DNA of 64,000 nucleotides, from positions 3,509,001 through 3,573,000 of the forward strand of contig NZ_JARXYR010000002.1 of NCBI RefSeq assembly GCF_029893635.1, written 5' to 3'. Made by a program: the position numbers and the translations under genes. Within the stretch, counting starts at the first letter, position 1. Every line of letters starts with the position of its first letter. This document shows, one piece after another, positions 35,414-43,381 of the stretch. A model generated the notes under the pieces. It was not told the origin of the DNA. It searched no databases and saw nothing but the letters and a program-made list of their open reading frames with translations. The DNA comes from Variovorax sp. TBS-050B. GTDB taxonomy: Bacteria > Pseudomonadota > Gammaproteobacteria > Burkholderiales > Burkholderiaceae_C.

Positions 35414-36062
35414 CGACGGCAGCCCCGCCTTCGATGCGGCGGCCACGCTCGACGCCTGGCGCGCGCGCGGCCAGCACCGGGTCGACCCGGTGCGCTTCCG
35501 CTTCCTCGAAGCGATGGCGCGGCGCGCGGCCGGCCACGGCGGCGCGGCGCGGCAGCTGCTCGACCGGCGGCTCGCGGCGCTGATCGAGGCCTATGGCCGC
35601 GCGATCGAGGACCGCGCCGCGGCACAGTCCGCCGCGCCCGGTGCCGGCGCGCAGGACGGCCGCTCCGAAGGGCTGGCGGCACTGCTCGCCCACATCGCGC
35701 GCCATGCGCCCGCGCCTGCGGCGCAGCCGGCGGCGGGAACCACGCTCCGCGCGGCGCCCGCAGCCGAACTCAAGGCCGTGCGCCTCTTCAAGAGCACCTG
35801 GTCGCGGCTGAGCGCCGACCGGCGGCTCACGCAGTCGCTCGCCAAGGTGCCCGAGAACGCGGGGCCGCTGAACTCGCACCACCTCGTGCACCGCGCGCTG
35901 GTGCTGATGCACGAACTCTCGCCCGAGTACCTGAACCGCTTCATGTCGCACGTCGATGCGCTGCTGTGGCTGGAGCAGATGCAGGGCGGCGGCGGCACCA
36001 CGCCCGCCGCGCCGAACCCGCCGCGCGCCGAGGGCGCGCAGAAGAAGCGCGCGAAGTCCTAG
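35388..36062 (+). CDS. DUF2894 family protein, last gene of the MotAB-like operon
   Basis: 224 residues, soluble. The conserved C-terminal core, ELKAVRLFKSTWSRLSADRR, LTQSLAKVPENAGPLNSHHL, VHRALVLMHELSPEYLNRFM, matches what I recall as DUF2894; an N-terminal helical part (DAWRARGQHRVDPVRFRFLE) and a lysine-rich tail (AEGAQKKRAKS) flank it. Function unknown. Start uncertain: ATG 35388 overlaps the MotB-like gene by 26 bp; GTG 35406 would overlap by 8. Ends 13 bp before the convergent cbpM gene. Confidence 0.8.
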   Translation: MPAPGPVDNDGSPAFDAAATLDAWRARGQHRVDPVRFRFLEAMARRAAGHGGAARQLLDRRLAALIEAYGRAIEDRAAAQSAAPGAGAQDGRSEGLAALLAHIARHAPAPAAQPAAGTTLRAAPAAELKAVRLFKSTWSRLSADRRLTQSLAKVPENAGPLNSHHLVHRALVLMHELSPEYLNRFMSHVDALLWLEQMQGGGGTTPAAPNPPRAEGAQKKRAKS

Positions 36063-36074
36063 CAGCGACGGCTG

Positions 36075-36383
36075 CTAGCGCAGCCCGTGCGCATGCAGCG
36101 TCGCCTTGAGCCGCCGCACCTCGTGCTGCAGGTCGAGGATCAGCGCCGCGGCATCGAGGCCCACGCCGAAGTCGCGCTCGAGCCGCCGCGCTTCGAGCGC
36201 GCAGCGCAGGTCGGCGCCCGAGAAGCGCCATTGCTCGGGCGGCTCGGTGGCGGCGATCTGCACGATGCCCACCTCGACGAGCTGCACCACCCATTCGGTG
36301 TCGGCGCCGCAGGCATGCGCGAGCTCGCTCGCGGCGAGCGGATGCGAGGTGCCCACGGCCGTGGTCACGGAAACTGTCGCCAT
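36075..36383 (-). CDS. cbpM: Chaperone modulator CbpM
   Basis: 102-residue inhibitor and partner of the DnaJ-like protein CbpA. It has a MerR-like fold: LAASELAHACGADTEWVVQL at the helix-turn-helix position, WRFSGADLRCALEARRLERD, and a C-terminal helix LDAAALILDLQHEVRRLKAT. Identification is strengthened by its position 2 bp downstream of cbpA on the same strand, the conserved arrangement. Confidence 0.9.
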   Translation of the reverse strand: MATVSVTTAVGTSHPLAASELAHACGADTEWVVQLVEVGIVQIAATEPPEQWRFSGADLRCALEARRLERDFGVGLDAAALILDLQHEVRRLKATLHAHGLR

Positions 36384-36385
36384 GC

Positions 36386-37348
36386 TCAGACTCCCAGGTG
36401 CTGGCGCGGGTTGAACGAAGCGGCGGCCTGCGCGAGCTGCTCGTAGGCGCGGCGCGCGGCCTCGGTGTCGGCCGGCGGCAGCGCGATCTCGAGCAGCAGG
36501 TACAGGTCGCCGGGCTGCCTGCCGCCGAGGCCGCGGCCCTTGAGCCGCAGCTTCAGGCCGCTGCGCGCATTGCGCGGCACCGTCACCTCGACCGCGCCGC
36601 CGGCGGGCACCGGCACCTTCACCTGCGCGCCGAGCGCGGCTTCGGTGGGCGTGACCGGCAGCGTCATGTAGAGGTCGCGCTGCTCGACGCGGTAGAGCGC
36701 ATGCGGCGCGATGCGCACCTCCAGGTACAGGTCGCCGGCCGGCTCGCCGCCATGGCCCGGCATGCCCTGGCCCGCGAGGCGGATGAACTGCCCCGGATGC
36801 ATGCCGGGCGGAATCTTGACGCTGAGGGTGCGCGTCTCGAAGGACGGACGGCCCTGGGCGTCGAGCTTCTGCGAACGCAGCGTGATCTCGCGTTCGGCGC
36901 CGTTGATCGCGTCTTCGAGCGCGATCTCGATCGCCGCGTGGTGGTCCTCGCCGCGCGCGCGGTGGTTGCGCCGGGCCGCGCCGCGGCGCTCGGCCTCGCC
37001 GAACAGCGAGGAGAAGAACTCGCTGAAGTCGGCGTGGTCGGCCGGCCCCTGGTTCGGGCCGCGGTGGAACTCGAAGCCGGTGTCCCAGCCCGGCGGCGGC
37101 TGGAAGTCGCGCTCGGCATGGCCGCCGCGCGCGACGCGGTCGGCCAGCGCGTCGTAGGCGGCGCGCTTCTCCTTGTCGCGCAGCACGTCGTAGGCTTCGT
37201 TGATGTCGCGCATGCGCGTCTCGGCGTCGGCTTCCTTGCTGACGTCGGGGTGGTACTTGCGCGCGAGCTTGCGGTAGGCCTTGCGCACCTCGTCTTCCGA
37301 CGCGGTGCGTTCGAGCCCGAGGGCGCTGTAGTAGTCCTTGAATTCCAT
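36386..37348 (-). CDS. cbpA: DnaJ-class curved-DNA-binding co-chaperone CbpA
   Basis: 320-residue J-domain protein. Residues 1-65 are the J domain with HPD at 33-35 (RKLARKYHPDVSKEADA); a G/F-rich linker follows, then two beta-sandwich substrate domains (TRTLSVKIPPGMHPGQFIRL, GDLYLEVRIAPHALYRVEQR). It lacks the cysteine-rich zinc domain, as in CbpA rather than DnaJ. It stimulates DnaK and can bind curved DNA in E. coli. First gene of the cbpA-cbpM pair. Confidence 0.93.
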   Translation of the reverse strand: MEFKDYYSALGLERTASEDEVRKAYRKLARKYHPDVSKEADAETRMRDINEAYDVLRDKEKRAAYDALADRVARGGHAERDFQPPPGWDTGFEFHRGPNQGPADHADFSEFFSSLFGEAERRGAARRNHRARGEDHHAAIEIALEDAINGAEREITLRSQKLDAQGRPSFETRTLSVKIPPGMHPGQFIRLAGQGMPGHGGEPAGDLYLEVRIAPHALYRVEQRDLYMTLPVTPTEAALGAQVKVPVPAGGAVEVTVPRNARSGLKLRLKGRGLGGRQPGDLYLLLEIALPPADTEAARRAYEQLAQAAASFNPRQHLGV

Positions 37349-37403
37349 GGCTGGCTGGCTGAGGGTGTGTGGGTCGATGCCGGACGGCGCACAGCCCAGG
37401 TCG

Positions 37404-38054
37404 TCAGGCCAGGGCCGAATCCCCGTCGGCCTGCCGCAGGAGCGGCGTTACCGCCCATGTGGGGCCGCTCCTGAAAAAACGCAATGGCTGCGCATTGCCA
37501 AGCAGCCCGAGGTCGACCGGCACGCCGAGCAGCGCCGCCAGCGCATACAGCGTGCCGCCATGCGCCACCACCAGCACCGGCCCGGGCTCGGCCAGCGCCG
37601 CCGCCAGGCCGCGCCGCTTGCGCGCCACGAACTGCGCGAGCGTCTCGCCGCCCTCGGGTTCGCAGGCCCAGTCGATCTGGGCCGAGGAGGTGCCGATCAG
37701 CGCGCCGAAGTTGCGCTCGCGCAGCGCCTCGTGCGGCGTGGGCACGAGCCGCAGCGCGGTGGCCACCGTCTGCGCGGTGTCGTGTGCGCGGCGCGCATCG
37801 CTGCAGACGATGGTGCGGATCGGCTCGCCCGCGAGCAGCTGCGCGGCGCGCGCCGCCTGCTGCAGGCCGAGTTCGCTCAGCGGCTCGTCCACCGCCTGGA
37901 AGATGCGCTGCGCGTTGCGGCCGGTCTGGCCGTGGCGCAGGAAGTAGAAGTGGTCGCAGTCCGGCGCCAGCGGTTGCGCGGCGGCGAGGCGGATCAGTTC
38001 GTCGAGCCCGGGGGGCGCGGCGTGCGCAACGTGGGAGGAGGCCTGTGCCTGCAT
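37404..38054 (-). CDS. Histidine phosphatase family protein
   Basis: 216-residue phosphoglycerate-mutase-like phosphatase. FLRHGQTGRNAQRIFQ contains the phospho-accepting histidine, LRERNFGALIG the catalytic acid region, and VLVVAHGGTLYALAALLG the second active-site histidine. Substrate not predictable; relatives dephosphorylate sugar phosphates, cobalamin intermediates or broad substrates. It precedes a GST gene on the same strand 16 bp upstream. Confidence 0.88.
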   Translation of the reverse strand: MQAQASSHVAHAAPPGLDELIRLAAAQPLAPDCDHFYFLRHGQTGRNAQRIFQAVDEPLSELGLQQAARAAQLLAGEPIRTIVCSDARRAHDTAQTVATALRLVPTPHEALRERNFGALIGTSSAQIDWACEPEGGETLAQFVARKRRGLAAALAEPGPVLVVAHGGTLYALAALLGVPVDLGLLGNAQPLRFFRSGPTWAVTPLLRQADGDSALA

Positions 38055-38070
38055 CGGTGGTGCGCCGCGC

Positions 38071-38652
38071 TCAGCCGAAGCGCATGCCCTTCGGGCGGGC
38101 CTGCAGGCGGTCGATGTAGGCGTCGATCTTGGGCCGGTTGGAACGGCCGCCGAAGGCGCGGTGCCAGATGAACATCGAGCCGATCATCACGTCGGCCGCG
38201 GTGAACTGCGCGCCGAAGAGGTACGGGCCGTAGCCCAGTTCGCGCTCGACCGCGTCCTTGGCCCGCTCGAAGTCGGTCCAGCCGCGTGCGCTGTTGTTGC
38301 TGCGCAGGCCGAGCAGGCTGTCGCCCATCGCGGGTTCGAGCTGCGCGGTCGAATAGACCATCAGCGACAGGTAGCGCCCGCGCTCGGGCGAGCCCGGGGA
38401 GGGCGCGAGCCTCGCCTGCGGAAACTTCTCGGCCACGTACATGCAGATCGCCGCGTTCTCGAACACGCGCGTGCGGCCGTCGACCAGTGCGGGCAGCTTG
38501 CCGGCGGGATTGATCTTCAGGTAGTCGGGCTTCTTGTGCGCCTTCTCGCGGATCAGCGTGGGCACGATCTCGTAGTCCACGCCGGCTTCGTCGAGCATCC
38601 ATTTGGCGACCTGCGCGCGGCTCTGCGGATCGAAGTACAGCTTCATGGTCAT
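38071..38652 (-). CDS. Glutathione S-transferase
   Basis: 193-residue cytosolic GST. Thioredoxin-like N-domain MKLYFDPQSRAQVAKWMLDE with the glutathione-binding NPAGKLPALVDG and ENAAICMYVAEKFP; all-helical C-domain with GYGPYLFGAQFTAADVMIGS, the N-capping box of GSTs. The catalytic Ser/Cys position near residue 10-12 reads PQSRAQV. ATG 38652 (MTM) and 38646 are both possible; AGGAAAGAAACC precedes the first. Confidence 0.9.
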   Translation of the reverse strand: MTMKLYFDPQSRAQVAKWMLDEAGVDYEIVPTLIREKAHKKPDYLKINPAGKLPALVDGRTRVFENAAICMYVAEKFPQARLAPSPGSPERGRYLSLMVYSTAQLEPAMGDSLLGLRSNNSARGWTDFERAKDAVERELGYGPYLFGAQFTAADVMIGSMFIWHRAFGGRSNRPKIDAYIDRLQARPKGMRFG

Positions 38653-38675
38653 CGCGGTTTCTTTCCTGCTTTTCT

Positions 38676-39314
38676 TCAGAACTTGGGAATGCGAAGGGTC
38701 TTGCTGATCATCAGCGTGCCCGACAGCGCGAACAGCAGCGACAGCGGATGCAGCTGCCACGGCCCGAGCACCCAGGCGCCGCCCCAGACCGCGTCGCCGA
38801 TGCGGCCCTGCGAGGCGGCCCAGGCCAGCACGCCGACCAGCACCACGCTGGTGGGAATGGGCGTGCCCTCGAAGTACTTGACCTTGTCGGCGCCGGCCGA
38901 GAGCGCCTCGGCCGTCACGTTGTAGCGCGCGAGCCGGCTCACGCCGCAGCCGACGAAGTAGATCAGCAGCACGCAGTCCCAGCCGCCGTCGAGGCCCGCC
39001 GCGAAGCCGAGCGCAGCGGGCGCCACGCCGAAGGAGATCACGTCGGCCAGCGAATCGAGCTCGCGGCCGAGGGCGGAGTGCGTCTGGCGCCAGCGTGCGA
39101 TGCGGCCGTCGAACACGTCGAAGATGAAGGCCGCGGGCGCGAGCGCGGCGGCCCAGTAGAACTGCGAGAGCGACCGGCTCGCCATGAAGGCCATCGCGAG
39201 GAAGACCGCGCCCACGCCGCATGCCGCGTTGCCGAGCGTGAAGACGTCGGCCAGGTGGAAGCCGCGGATCATCGAGAAATGCCTGCGGACCGGCGCGGCG
39301 GAAGGTGTGGTCAT
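38676..39314 (-). CDS. pssA: CDP-diacylglycerol-serine O-phosphatidyltransferase
   Basis: 212-residue integral membrane CDP-alcohol phosphatidyltransferase making phosphatidylserine. The signature D-G-x2-A-R-x8-G-x3-D-x3-D is intact: DGRIARWRQTHSALGRELDS LAD. N-terminal FHLADVFTLGNAACGVGAVF and several hydrophobic helices fit subclass II PssA; VGCGVSRLARYNVT is also typical. The Rv start ATG 39314 is standard length. Phosphatidylglycerophosphate synthases share the motif but lack this N-terminus. Confidence 0.88.
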   Translation of the reverse strand: MTTPSAAPVRRHFSMIRGFHLADVFTLGNAACGVGAVFLAMAFMASRSLSQFYWAAALAPAAFIFDVFDGRIARWRQTHSALGRELDSLADVISFGVAPAALGFAAGLDGGWDCVLLIYFVGCGVSRLARYNVTAEALSAGADKVKYFEGTPIPTSVVLVGVLAWAASQGRIGDAVWGGAWVLGPWQLHPLSLLFALSGTLMISKTLRIPKF

Positions 39315-39445
39315 GGGGGGCTCCGGAGTCGGCGAATGCCGAACCTTAACGCAAGCGGCAGGGCTTGCCTGTAGTCGCCATCCGACTCCGGGCGGGCGCC
39401 GCGGCGCGCACCGGCGGGTTACAGGCGATACACCCGGGACGCCCT

Positions 39446-39473
39446 CGCGCCGGCTGGCGCTGGAGCCGGCGCG
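39446..39473. other. GC-rich hairpin between pssA and bla
   Basis: Perfect 9-bp arms CGCGCCGGC (39446-39454) and GCCGGCGCG (39465-39473), 10-nt loop, no T-run. It lies 55 bp upstream of the beta-lactamase start, in a 214-bp divergent gap where no clear promoter is visible. Confidence 0.4.
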
Positions 39474-39528
39474 GGGGCGCTCCTACGATGCCGCTCGTTC
39501 CCTCCACTCGCATCGAAAGCAAGCGCCC

Positions 39529-40422
39529 ATGACCTCCTTCTCCACCCACCGCCGCACCTTCCTGCTCGCCGCCTCCGCCGTGCCGCTCGCGAGCGCCTGC
39601 ACCGCATGGTCCGCGAAGCTGCCGGGCAGCGGCTCGGCCGAGGCCGAACTGGCCGCACTCGAAAGCGCGGCCGGCGCCCGGCTCGGCGTGGCCGCCCTCG
39701 ACACCGGCAGCGGCGCGCGCGTGAACCACCGCGCCGCCGAGCGCTTCCCGATGTGCAGCACCTTCAAGACCGTGCTGGCCGCGGCCATCCTCGCGCGCAG
39801 TGCCCGCGAGAACGGCCTGCTGGAGCGCCATGTGCGCTATGCCCGCGGCGACCTGCAGCCCAACTCGCCGATCACCGGCAGGCATCTCGACCAGGGCATG
39901 AGCGTGGCCGCGCTCTGCGCCGCGACCATCCAGTACAGCGACAACGCCGCCGCCAACCTGCTGATGAAGATCCTCGGCGGACCGTCGGCGGTGACGGCCT
40001 ATGCGCGTTCGATCGGCGACGGCACCTTCAGGCTCGATCGCTGGGAGACCGAGCTCAACACCGCGATCCCCGGCGATCCGCGCGACACCACCACGCCCGA
40101 GGCGATGGCCGCGACGGTGCAGCGGCTGGTGCTCGGCGACGCGCTCGGCAGCGCGCAGCGCGGGCAGCTGCAGGAATGGCTGCTCGGCAACACCACGAGC
40201 GCCACGCGCATGCGCGCGGGCGTGCCCGCGGGCTGGAAGGTGGGCGACAAGACCGGTGGCGGCGACTACGGCACCAACAACGACGCCGGCGTGCTCTGGC
40301 CGCCCGCGGGGGCGCCCCTGGTGGTGGCCGTGTACCTGACCTTTCCGGCCAAGGACGCGCCGTACCGCAACGACGTCGTCGCCGCGGCCGTGCGCATCGC
40401 GGTCGGTGCGCTGCGCGGTTGA
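39529..40422 (+). CDS. Class A beta-lactamase, probably Tat-exported
   Basis: 297-residue serine beta-lactamase. All active-site motifs are present: Ser77-x-x-Lys80 in MCSTFK (the S70/K73 pair), SDN at 137-139, Glu173 and Asn177 in WETELN (the E166/N170 pair), and KTG at 241-243 followed by GGDYGTNNDAG. A cysteine precedes the nucleophile (the position of C69), as in several carbapenem- or cephalosporin-active enzymes, so spectrum deserves testing. The N-terminus has HRRTFLLAASAVPLASA, a twin-arginine-type signal. No ampR-like regulator is adjacent; chromosomal neighbours suggest an intrinsic gene. Confidence 0.93.
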   Translation: MTSFSTHRRTFLLAASAVPLASACTAWSAKLPGSGSAEAELAALESAAGARLGVAALDTGSGARVNHRAAERFPMCSTFKTVLAAAILARSARENGLLERHVRYARGDLQPNSPITGRHLDQGMSVAALCAATIQYSDNAAANLLMKILGGPSAVTAYARSIGDGTFRLDRWETELNTAIPGDPRDTTTPEAMAATVQRLVLGDALGSAQRGQLQEWLLGNTTSATRMRAGVPAGWKVGDKTGGGDYGTNNDAGVLWPPAGAPLVVAVYLTFPAKDAPYRNDVVAAAVRIAVGALRG

Positions 40423-40455
40423 GCTCCGGCCTTCCGCGCGCGGGCCGCGCTCAGC

Positions 40456-41757
40456 TCACTCCTCGCTGGTCCATTCCACCTGCACGCCCAGGCTGCGCAG
40501 GTTCTCGACGAAGCGCGGATGGGCGCGGCGGATCGGCGTGGCATTGCGGATCTCGGAGCGGCCCTCGATGCTGGCCGCCACCATGAAGAGCGCGATCGCC
40601 ACGCGGATGATGTAGGGGCTCTCGACCACCGCGGGCGTCAGCGGGCTGCCGCCGAAGGTGATGAGCCGGTGCGGATCGGACGAGAACACGTGCGCGCCGA
40701 ACTTCGACAGCTCGCCGGTCCAGCCGAGTGCGCCGTCGTACACCTTGTTCCAGAACATCGCATTGCCCTGGGCGCGCACGCCCAGCGCGATGAAGATCGG
40801 CAGCAGGTCGACCGGAAAGTAGGGCCAGGGCGCCGCCTCCACCTTGGTGAGCACGTTGCTCGTGAACGGCGTCTGCACCTTCAGCGGTCCCGTGGAGGTG
40901 GCGCGCGACCAGCCGTCCTCGTGCGTGACCGTGACGCCGAACTTGGCGAAGGTGCGGTCAATCAGCGGAAAGTTGGCCGGCGCGCTGTTGCGCACCACCA
41001 CGTCGCCGCCGGTGATCGCGCCGAGCGCGAGGAAGGTGGTGATCTCGTGGAAGTCCTCGTCGAAGCGGAACTCGCCGCCGCCGAGTGCGCTCCCGCCATG
41101 CACCGTGAGGCGCGAGGTGCCGATGCCTTCGATGCGCACGCCCAGCATCGTCATGAAGCGGCAGAACTCCTGCACGTGCGGTTCGGACGCGGCATTGGTG
41201 AGCGTGGAGACGCCCTCGGCCGCGGCCGCGCAGAGCACGAAGTTCTCGGTGGTGGTCACCGAGGCGTAGTCGAGCCAGTGCTCCGTCGGCGTGAGCCGCG
41301 CGCCGCGGCGCACCAGCAGCGAGCCGCTCGCACGCTCCACCTCGCCGCCGAAGCGCCGGAACACGTCGACGTGCGGATCGATCTCGCGCACGCCCAGCGT
41401 GCAGCCCTTGACGTTGTCCTCGAGCCGCGCGATGCCGAAGCGCGCGAGCAGCGGCGGCACCAGCATGATGGAGGAGCGCATCTCCTCGGGCAGCCGGTCG
41501 CGCGCGGCGTCGAAGGCCGTGTCGCGGTGGTGCAGTTCGAGGGTGCCGGTGGCATGGTCCATGCGCGCCTCGCTGCCGAGGCTGCGGAAGATGTCGAGGA
41601 TCTTGCGCACGTCGGTGATGTCGGGCACGCCGTGCAGGCGCAGCGGCTCGCGCGTGAGCAGCGTGGCGCACAGCACCGGCAGCACGGCATTCTTGTTGGC
41701 GGAGGGCGTGATGCGGCCCCGGAGCGGCGTACCGCCGTGCACGATCAGGTTGGACAT
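40456..41757 (-). CDS. MurA-like UDP-N-acetylglucosamine 1-carboxyvinyltransferase
   Basis: 433-residue enolpyruvyl transferase. LRGRITPSANKNAVLPVLCA matches the MurA N-terminus with the catalytic Lys-Asn pair, and KGCTLGVREIDPHVDVFRRF supplies the cysteine that is alkylated by fosfomycin in MurA (Cys115). DFHEITTFLALGAITGGDVV and VESPYIIRVAIALFMVAASI are conserved barrel segments. The divergence from textbook MurA (REIDPHVD for RPVDxH) and the isolated location suggest a MurA paralogue with altered substrate, though a sole MurA cannot be excluded. It follows an XRE gene 16 bp upstream. Confidence 0.8.
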   Translation of the reverse strand: MSNLIVHGGTPLRGRITPSANKNAVLPVLCATLLTREPLRLHGVPDITDVRKILDIFRSLGSEARMDHATGTLELHHRDTAFDAARDRLPEEMRSSIMLVPPLLARFGIARLEDNVKGCTLGVREIDPHVDVFRRFGGEVERASGSLLVRRGARLTPTEHWLDYASVTTTENFVLCAAAAEGVSTLTNAASEPHVQEFCRFMTMLGVRIEGIGTSRLTVHGGSALGGGEFRFDEDFHEITTFLALGAITGGDVVVRNSAPANFPLIDRTFAKFGVTVTHEDGWSRATSTGPLKVQTPFTSNVLTKVEAAPWPYFPVDLLPIFIALGVRAQGNAMFWNKVYDGALGWTGELSKFGAHVFSSDPHRLITFGGSPLTPAVVESPYIIRVAIALFMVAASIEGRSEIRNATPIRRAHPRFVENLRSLGVQVEWTSEE

Positions 41758-41772
41758 GGCAGGCGGGTGGTC

Positions 41773-42213
41773 TTAAGCGGCTTCGAGCTGCTGCTCCGCC
41801 TCGCGACGGCTCAGGCCGCGTACCGAGGCCAGGCATTCGAGCTGGGCTTTGCGCGGGCGCGCCTTGCCCTGTTCCCACTTGTAGATGGTCTGGCCGGTCA
41901 CGCCCACCAGCTTGCCGTAGGCGGCCGCGGAGAGGCCGAGCTTCTCGCGGTGCGAGGCCAGGCGCGTGGCGCTGAAGCGCCGTGCCGGTGCGGCATCGGC
42001 ACCTTCGCCGTCCGCATCCTCGGCCTGCGTGCGCGCGGTGCCCTTGCCGGCACGGCGCAGTTCCTTCTCGAGCTTGTCGACCTGCCGACGCAGCGCGGCG
42101 ATCGAGGCACGGTGCAGCGTGGACGCTTTTCGCAGTGTCTCGATTTCCGAGCGGACTTCCTTGCGGGCCACACGGGAGATCTCTGCTTTCAGGATGGATG
42201 CGATATTTGGCAT
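41773..42213 (-). CDS. XRE-type regulator with N-terminal coiled coil
   Basis: 146 residues. The N-terminal half is a charged coiled coil (KEVRSEIETLRKASTLHRAS, IAALRRQVDKLEKELRRAGK) and the C-terminal half a helix-turn-helix of XRE type (HREKLGLSAAAYGKLVGVTG, QTIYKWEQGKARPRKAQLEC). The start ATG 42213 (MPNIASILKAEISRVARKEV) is preferred to 42243 because a palindrome, ATGTGC-N7-GCACAT (42212-42230), covers it and would otherwise be coding. It probably represses itself and may govern the murA-like gene 16 bp downstream. Confidence 0.8.
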   Translation of the reverse strand: MPNIASILKAEISRVARKEVRSEIETLRKASTLHRASIAALRRQVDKLEKELRRAGKGTARTQAEDADGEGADAAPARRFSATRLASHREKLGLSAAAYGKLVGVTGQTIYKWEQGKARPRKAQLECLASVRGLSRREAEQQLEAA

Positions 42214-42230
42214 GTGCGCATTTTGCACAT
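42212..42230. promoter_or_regulatory. Palindrome over the XRE gene start
   Basis: ATGTGC (42212-42217), spacer GCATTTT, GCACAT (42225-42230): perfect 6-bp arms overlapping the start codon of the XRE gene. The position fits an autorepression operator. Confidence 0.55.
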
Positions 42231-42307
42231 TCGCGGGATGCATCTAATTTTTACCAGATGTGGCAAGCGCGGCCACCGCCGCTAGGCGCTGCCGGCCGCC
42301 GCCGCAC

Positions 42308-42928
42308 TCAGAGCACGAACCAGCCCACGGCGATGAAATGGCTCGTGGTGCCGCCGAGCACGAACAGATGCCAGGTGCCGTGCGCATGACGGAAGCCGCG
42401 GCTGTTTCTATAGAAGACCGTGCCCACGCTGTAGAGCACGCCGCCCGCCAGCAGCCAGGCCAGCCCGCCGCCGTCGAGCCGCGCGGCCAGCGGCGCGGCG
42501 GCCAGCACGCCGAGCCATCCCATGCCGAGGTAGAGCGCCAGCGGCGGCTTCGAGGCCGCGCCCTCCGGCTGCCGCAGTTCGCGCGCAATGCCGAAGAGCG
42601 CGGCGCCCCAGGCGAGGCTCAGCAGCAGCCAGCCCCACGGACCTTGGAGCGTGACCAGCGCGAACGGCGTGTAGGTGCCCGCGATCAGCAGGTAGATGGC
42701 GCAGTGGTCGGCGCGCTCCCAGAAGCGCTTGCGCTGCCCGCGCGTGCTGTGGAACAGCGTCGACGCGGCATAGAGCGCCACCGCGGAGAGCGAGAACACC
42801 GCCGCGCCCGCGATGCGCGCGGCATCGCCCGTGGGCAGGGTCTTGGCGAGCAGCAGCGCCGTGGCCGCCAGCGCGAGCAGCAGGCCCAGCAGATGGCTGT
42901 ATCCGTTGAGCCGTTCGCCGGGGTACAT
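42308..42928 (-). CDS. Hemolysin III/TrhA (PAQR-like) membrane protein
   Basis: 206 residues with seven hydrophobic segments. The HlyIII/PAQR metal-site motifs are visible: ALYAASTLFHS, ERADHCAIYLLIAGTYTPFA and the C-terminal RHAHGTWHLFVLGG with two histidines. Bacterial TrhA members affect membrane lipid balance; the old hemolysin name is not evidence of toxin activity. Monocistronic, minus strand. Confidence 0.9.
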   Translation of the reverse strand: MYPGERLNGYSHLLGLLLALAATALLLAKTLPTGDAARIAGAAVFSLSAVALYAASTLFHSTRGQRKRFWERADHCAIYLLIAGTYTPFALVTLQGPWGWLLLSLAWGAALFGIARELRQPEGAASKPPLALYLGMGWLGVLAAAPLAARLDGGGLAWLLAGGVLYSVGTVFYRNSRGFRHAHGTWHLFVLGGTTSHFIAVGWFVL

Positions 42929-43021
42929 CGGGCTTGCGCAGTCCTCGTGGTGAATGGCTGGATGGCCGGGTGGTGAAGCCTGCGCATGCTAGGCAGCGCG
43001 CATGACCGCGCAGTGACGCAG

Positions 43022-43381
43022 CTAGCGGCTGCCGCCGAAGGAATTGACGTGCACTTCGACCAGGTCGACGAACTCCGGCAGCTCGAGCAGGAACTCGGGA
43101 TCGCGCGCGAGCGGCGCCACGCGCCGCGGATCGCCGCCGTTCGCGTGCATCGCCTGCATGTCCTCGATCGAGCGCCAGTACGAAACCGTCCTGAACTCGG
43201 CATGCTCGCCGTTGAGCTTGCGGAAGTACTGCACGCCCAGGCATTGCGGCTTCTTCGCGATCTCCTGAATGCCGTGCTCGAAGCTGTAGCGCAGGTATTC
43301 GTCGGCGCGCGCGATCGGCGTGCGGCCTTGCCAGATGCGCCCGACGAGCGGCGTGGCGAGCAGTTTGCATTCGACGGCCAT
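43022..43381 (-). CDS. Small dimeric alpha/beta-barrel (ABM-like) protein
   Basis: 119 residues, cytoplasmic. YFRKLNGEHAEFRTVSYWRS IEDMQAMH resembles the strand-helix of antibiotic-biosynthesis-monooxygenase-type ferredoxin-like barrels, followed by GGDPRRVAPLARDPEFLLEL. No substrate or cofactor residues can be assigned. An upstream AAAGGAGCAACCCCC gives a good ribosome site for ATG 43381. Confidence 0.6.
   Translation of the reverse strand: MAVECKLLATPLVGRIWQGRTPIARADEYLRYSFEHGIQEIAKKPQCLGVQYFRKLNGEHAEFRTVSYWRSIEDMQAMHANGGDPRRVAPLARDPEFLLELPEFVDLVEVHVNSFGGSR

Noticed and set aside
31907..36062. Calling the MotAB-like operon a Zorya defence system
   Set aside because: ZorC, ZorD and ZorE (helicase/nuclease) are absent and no defence genes are near; only the channel architecture is shared.
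39446..39473. Intrinsic terminator for pssA or bla
   Set aside because: No T-run on either strand and it lies upstream, not downstream, of both genes.
40456..41757. Calling the enolpyruvyl transferase AroA (EPSP synthase)
   Set aside because: The KGCTLG cysteine loop and N-terminal LRGRITPSANKN are MurA features; AroA lacks this cysteine.
42308..42928. Treating the HlyIII protein as a hemolysin or virulence factor
   Set aside because: The family is now seen as PAQR/TrhA membrane-homeostasis proteins; the name is historical.
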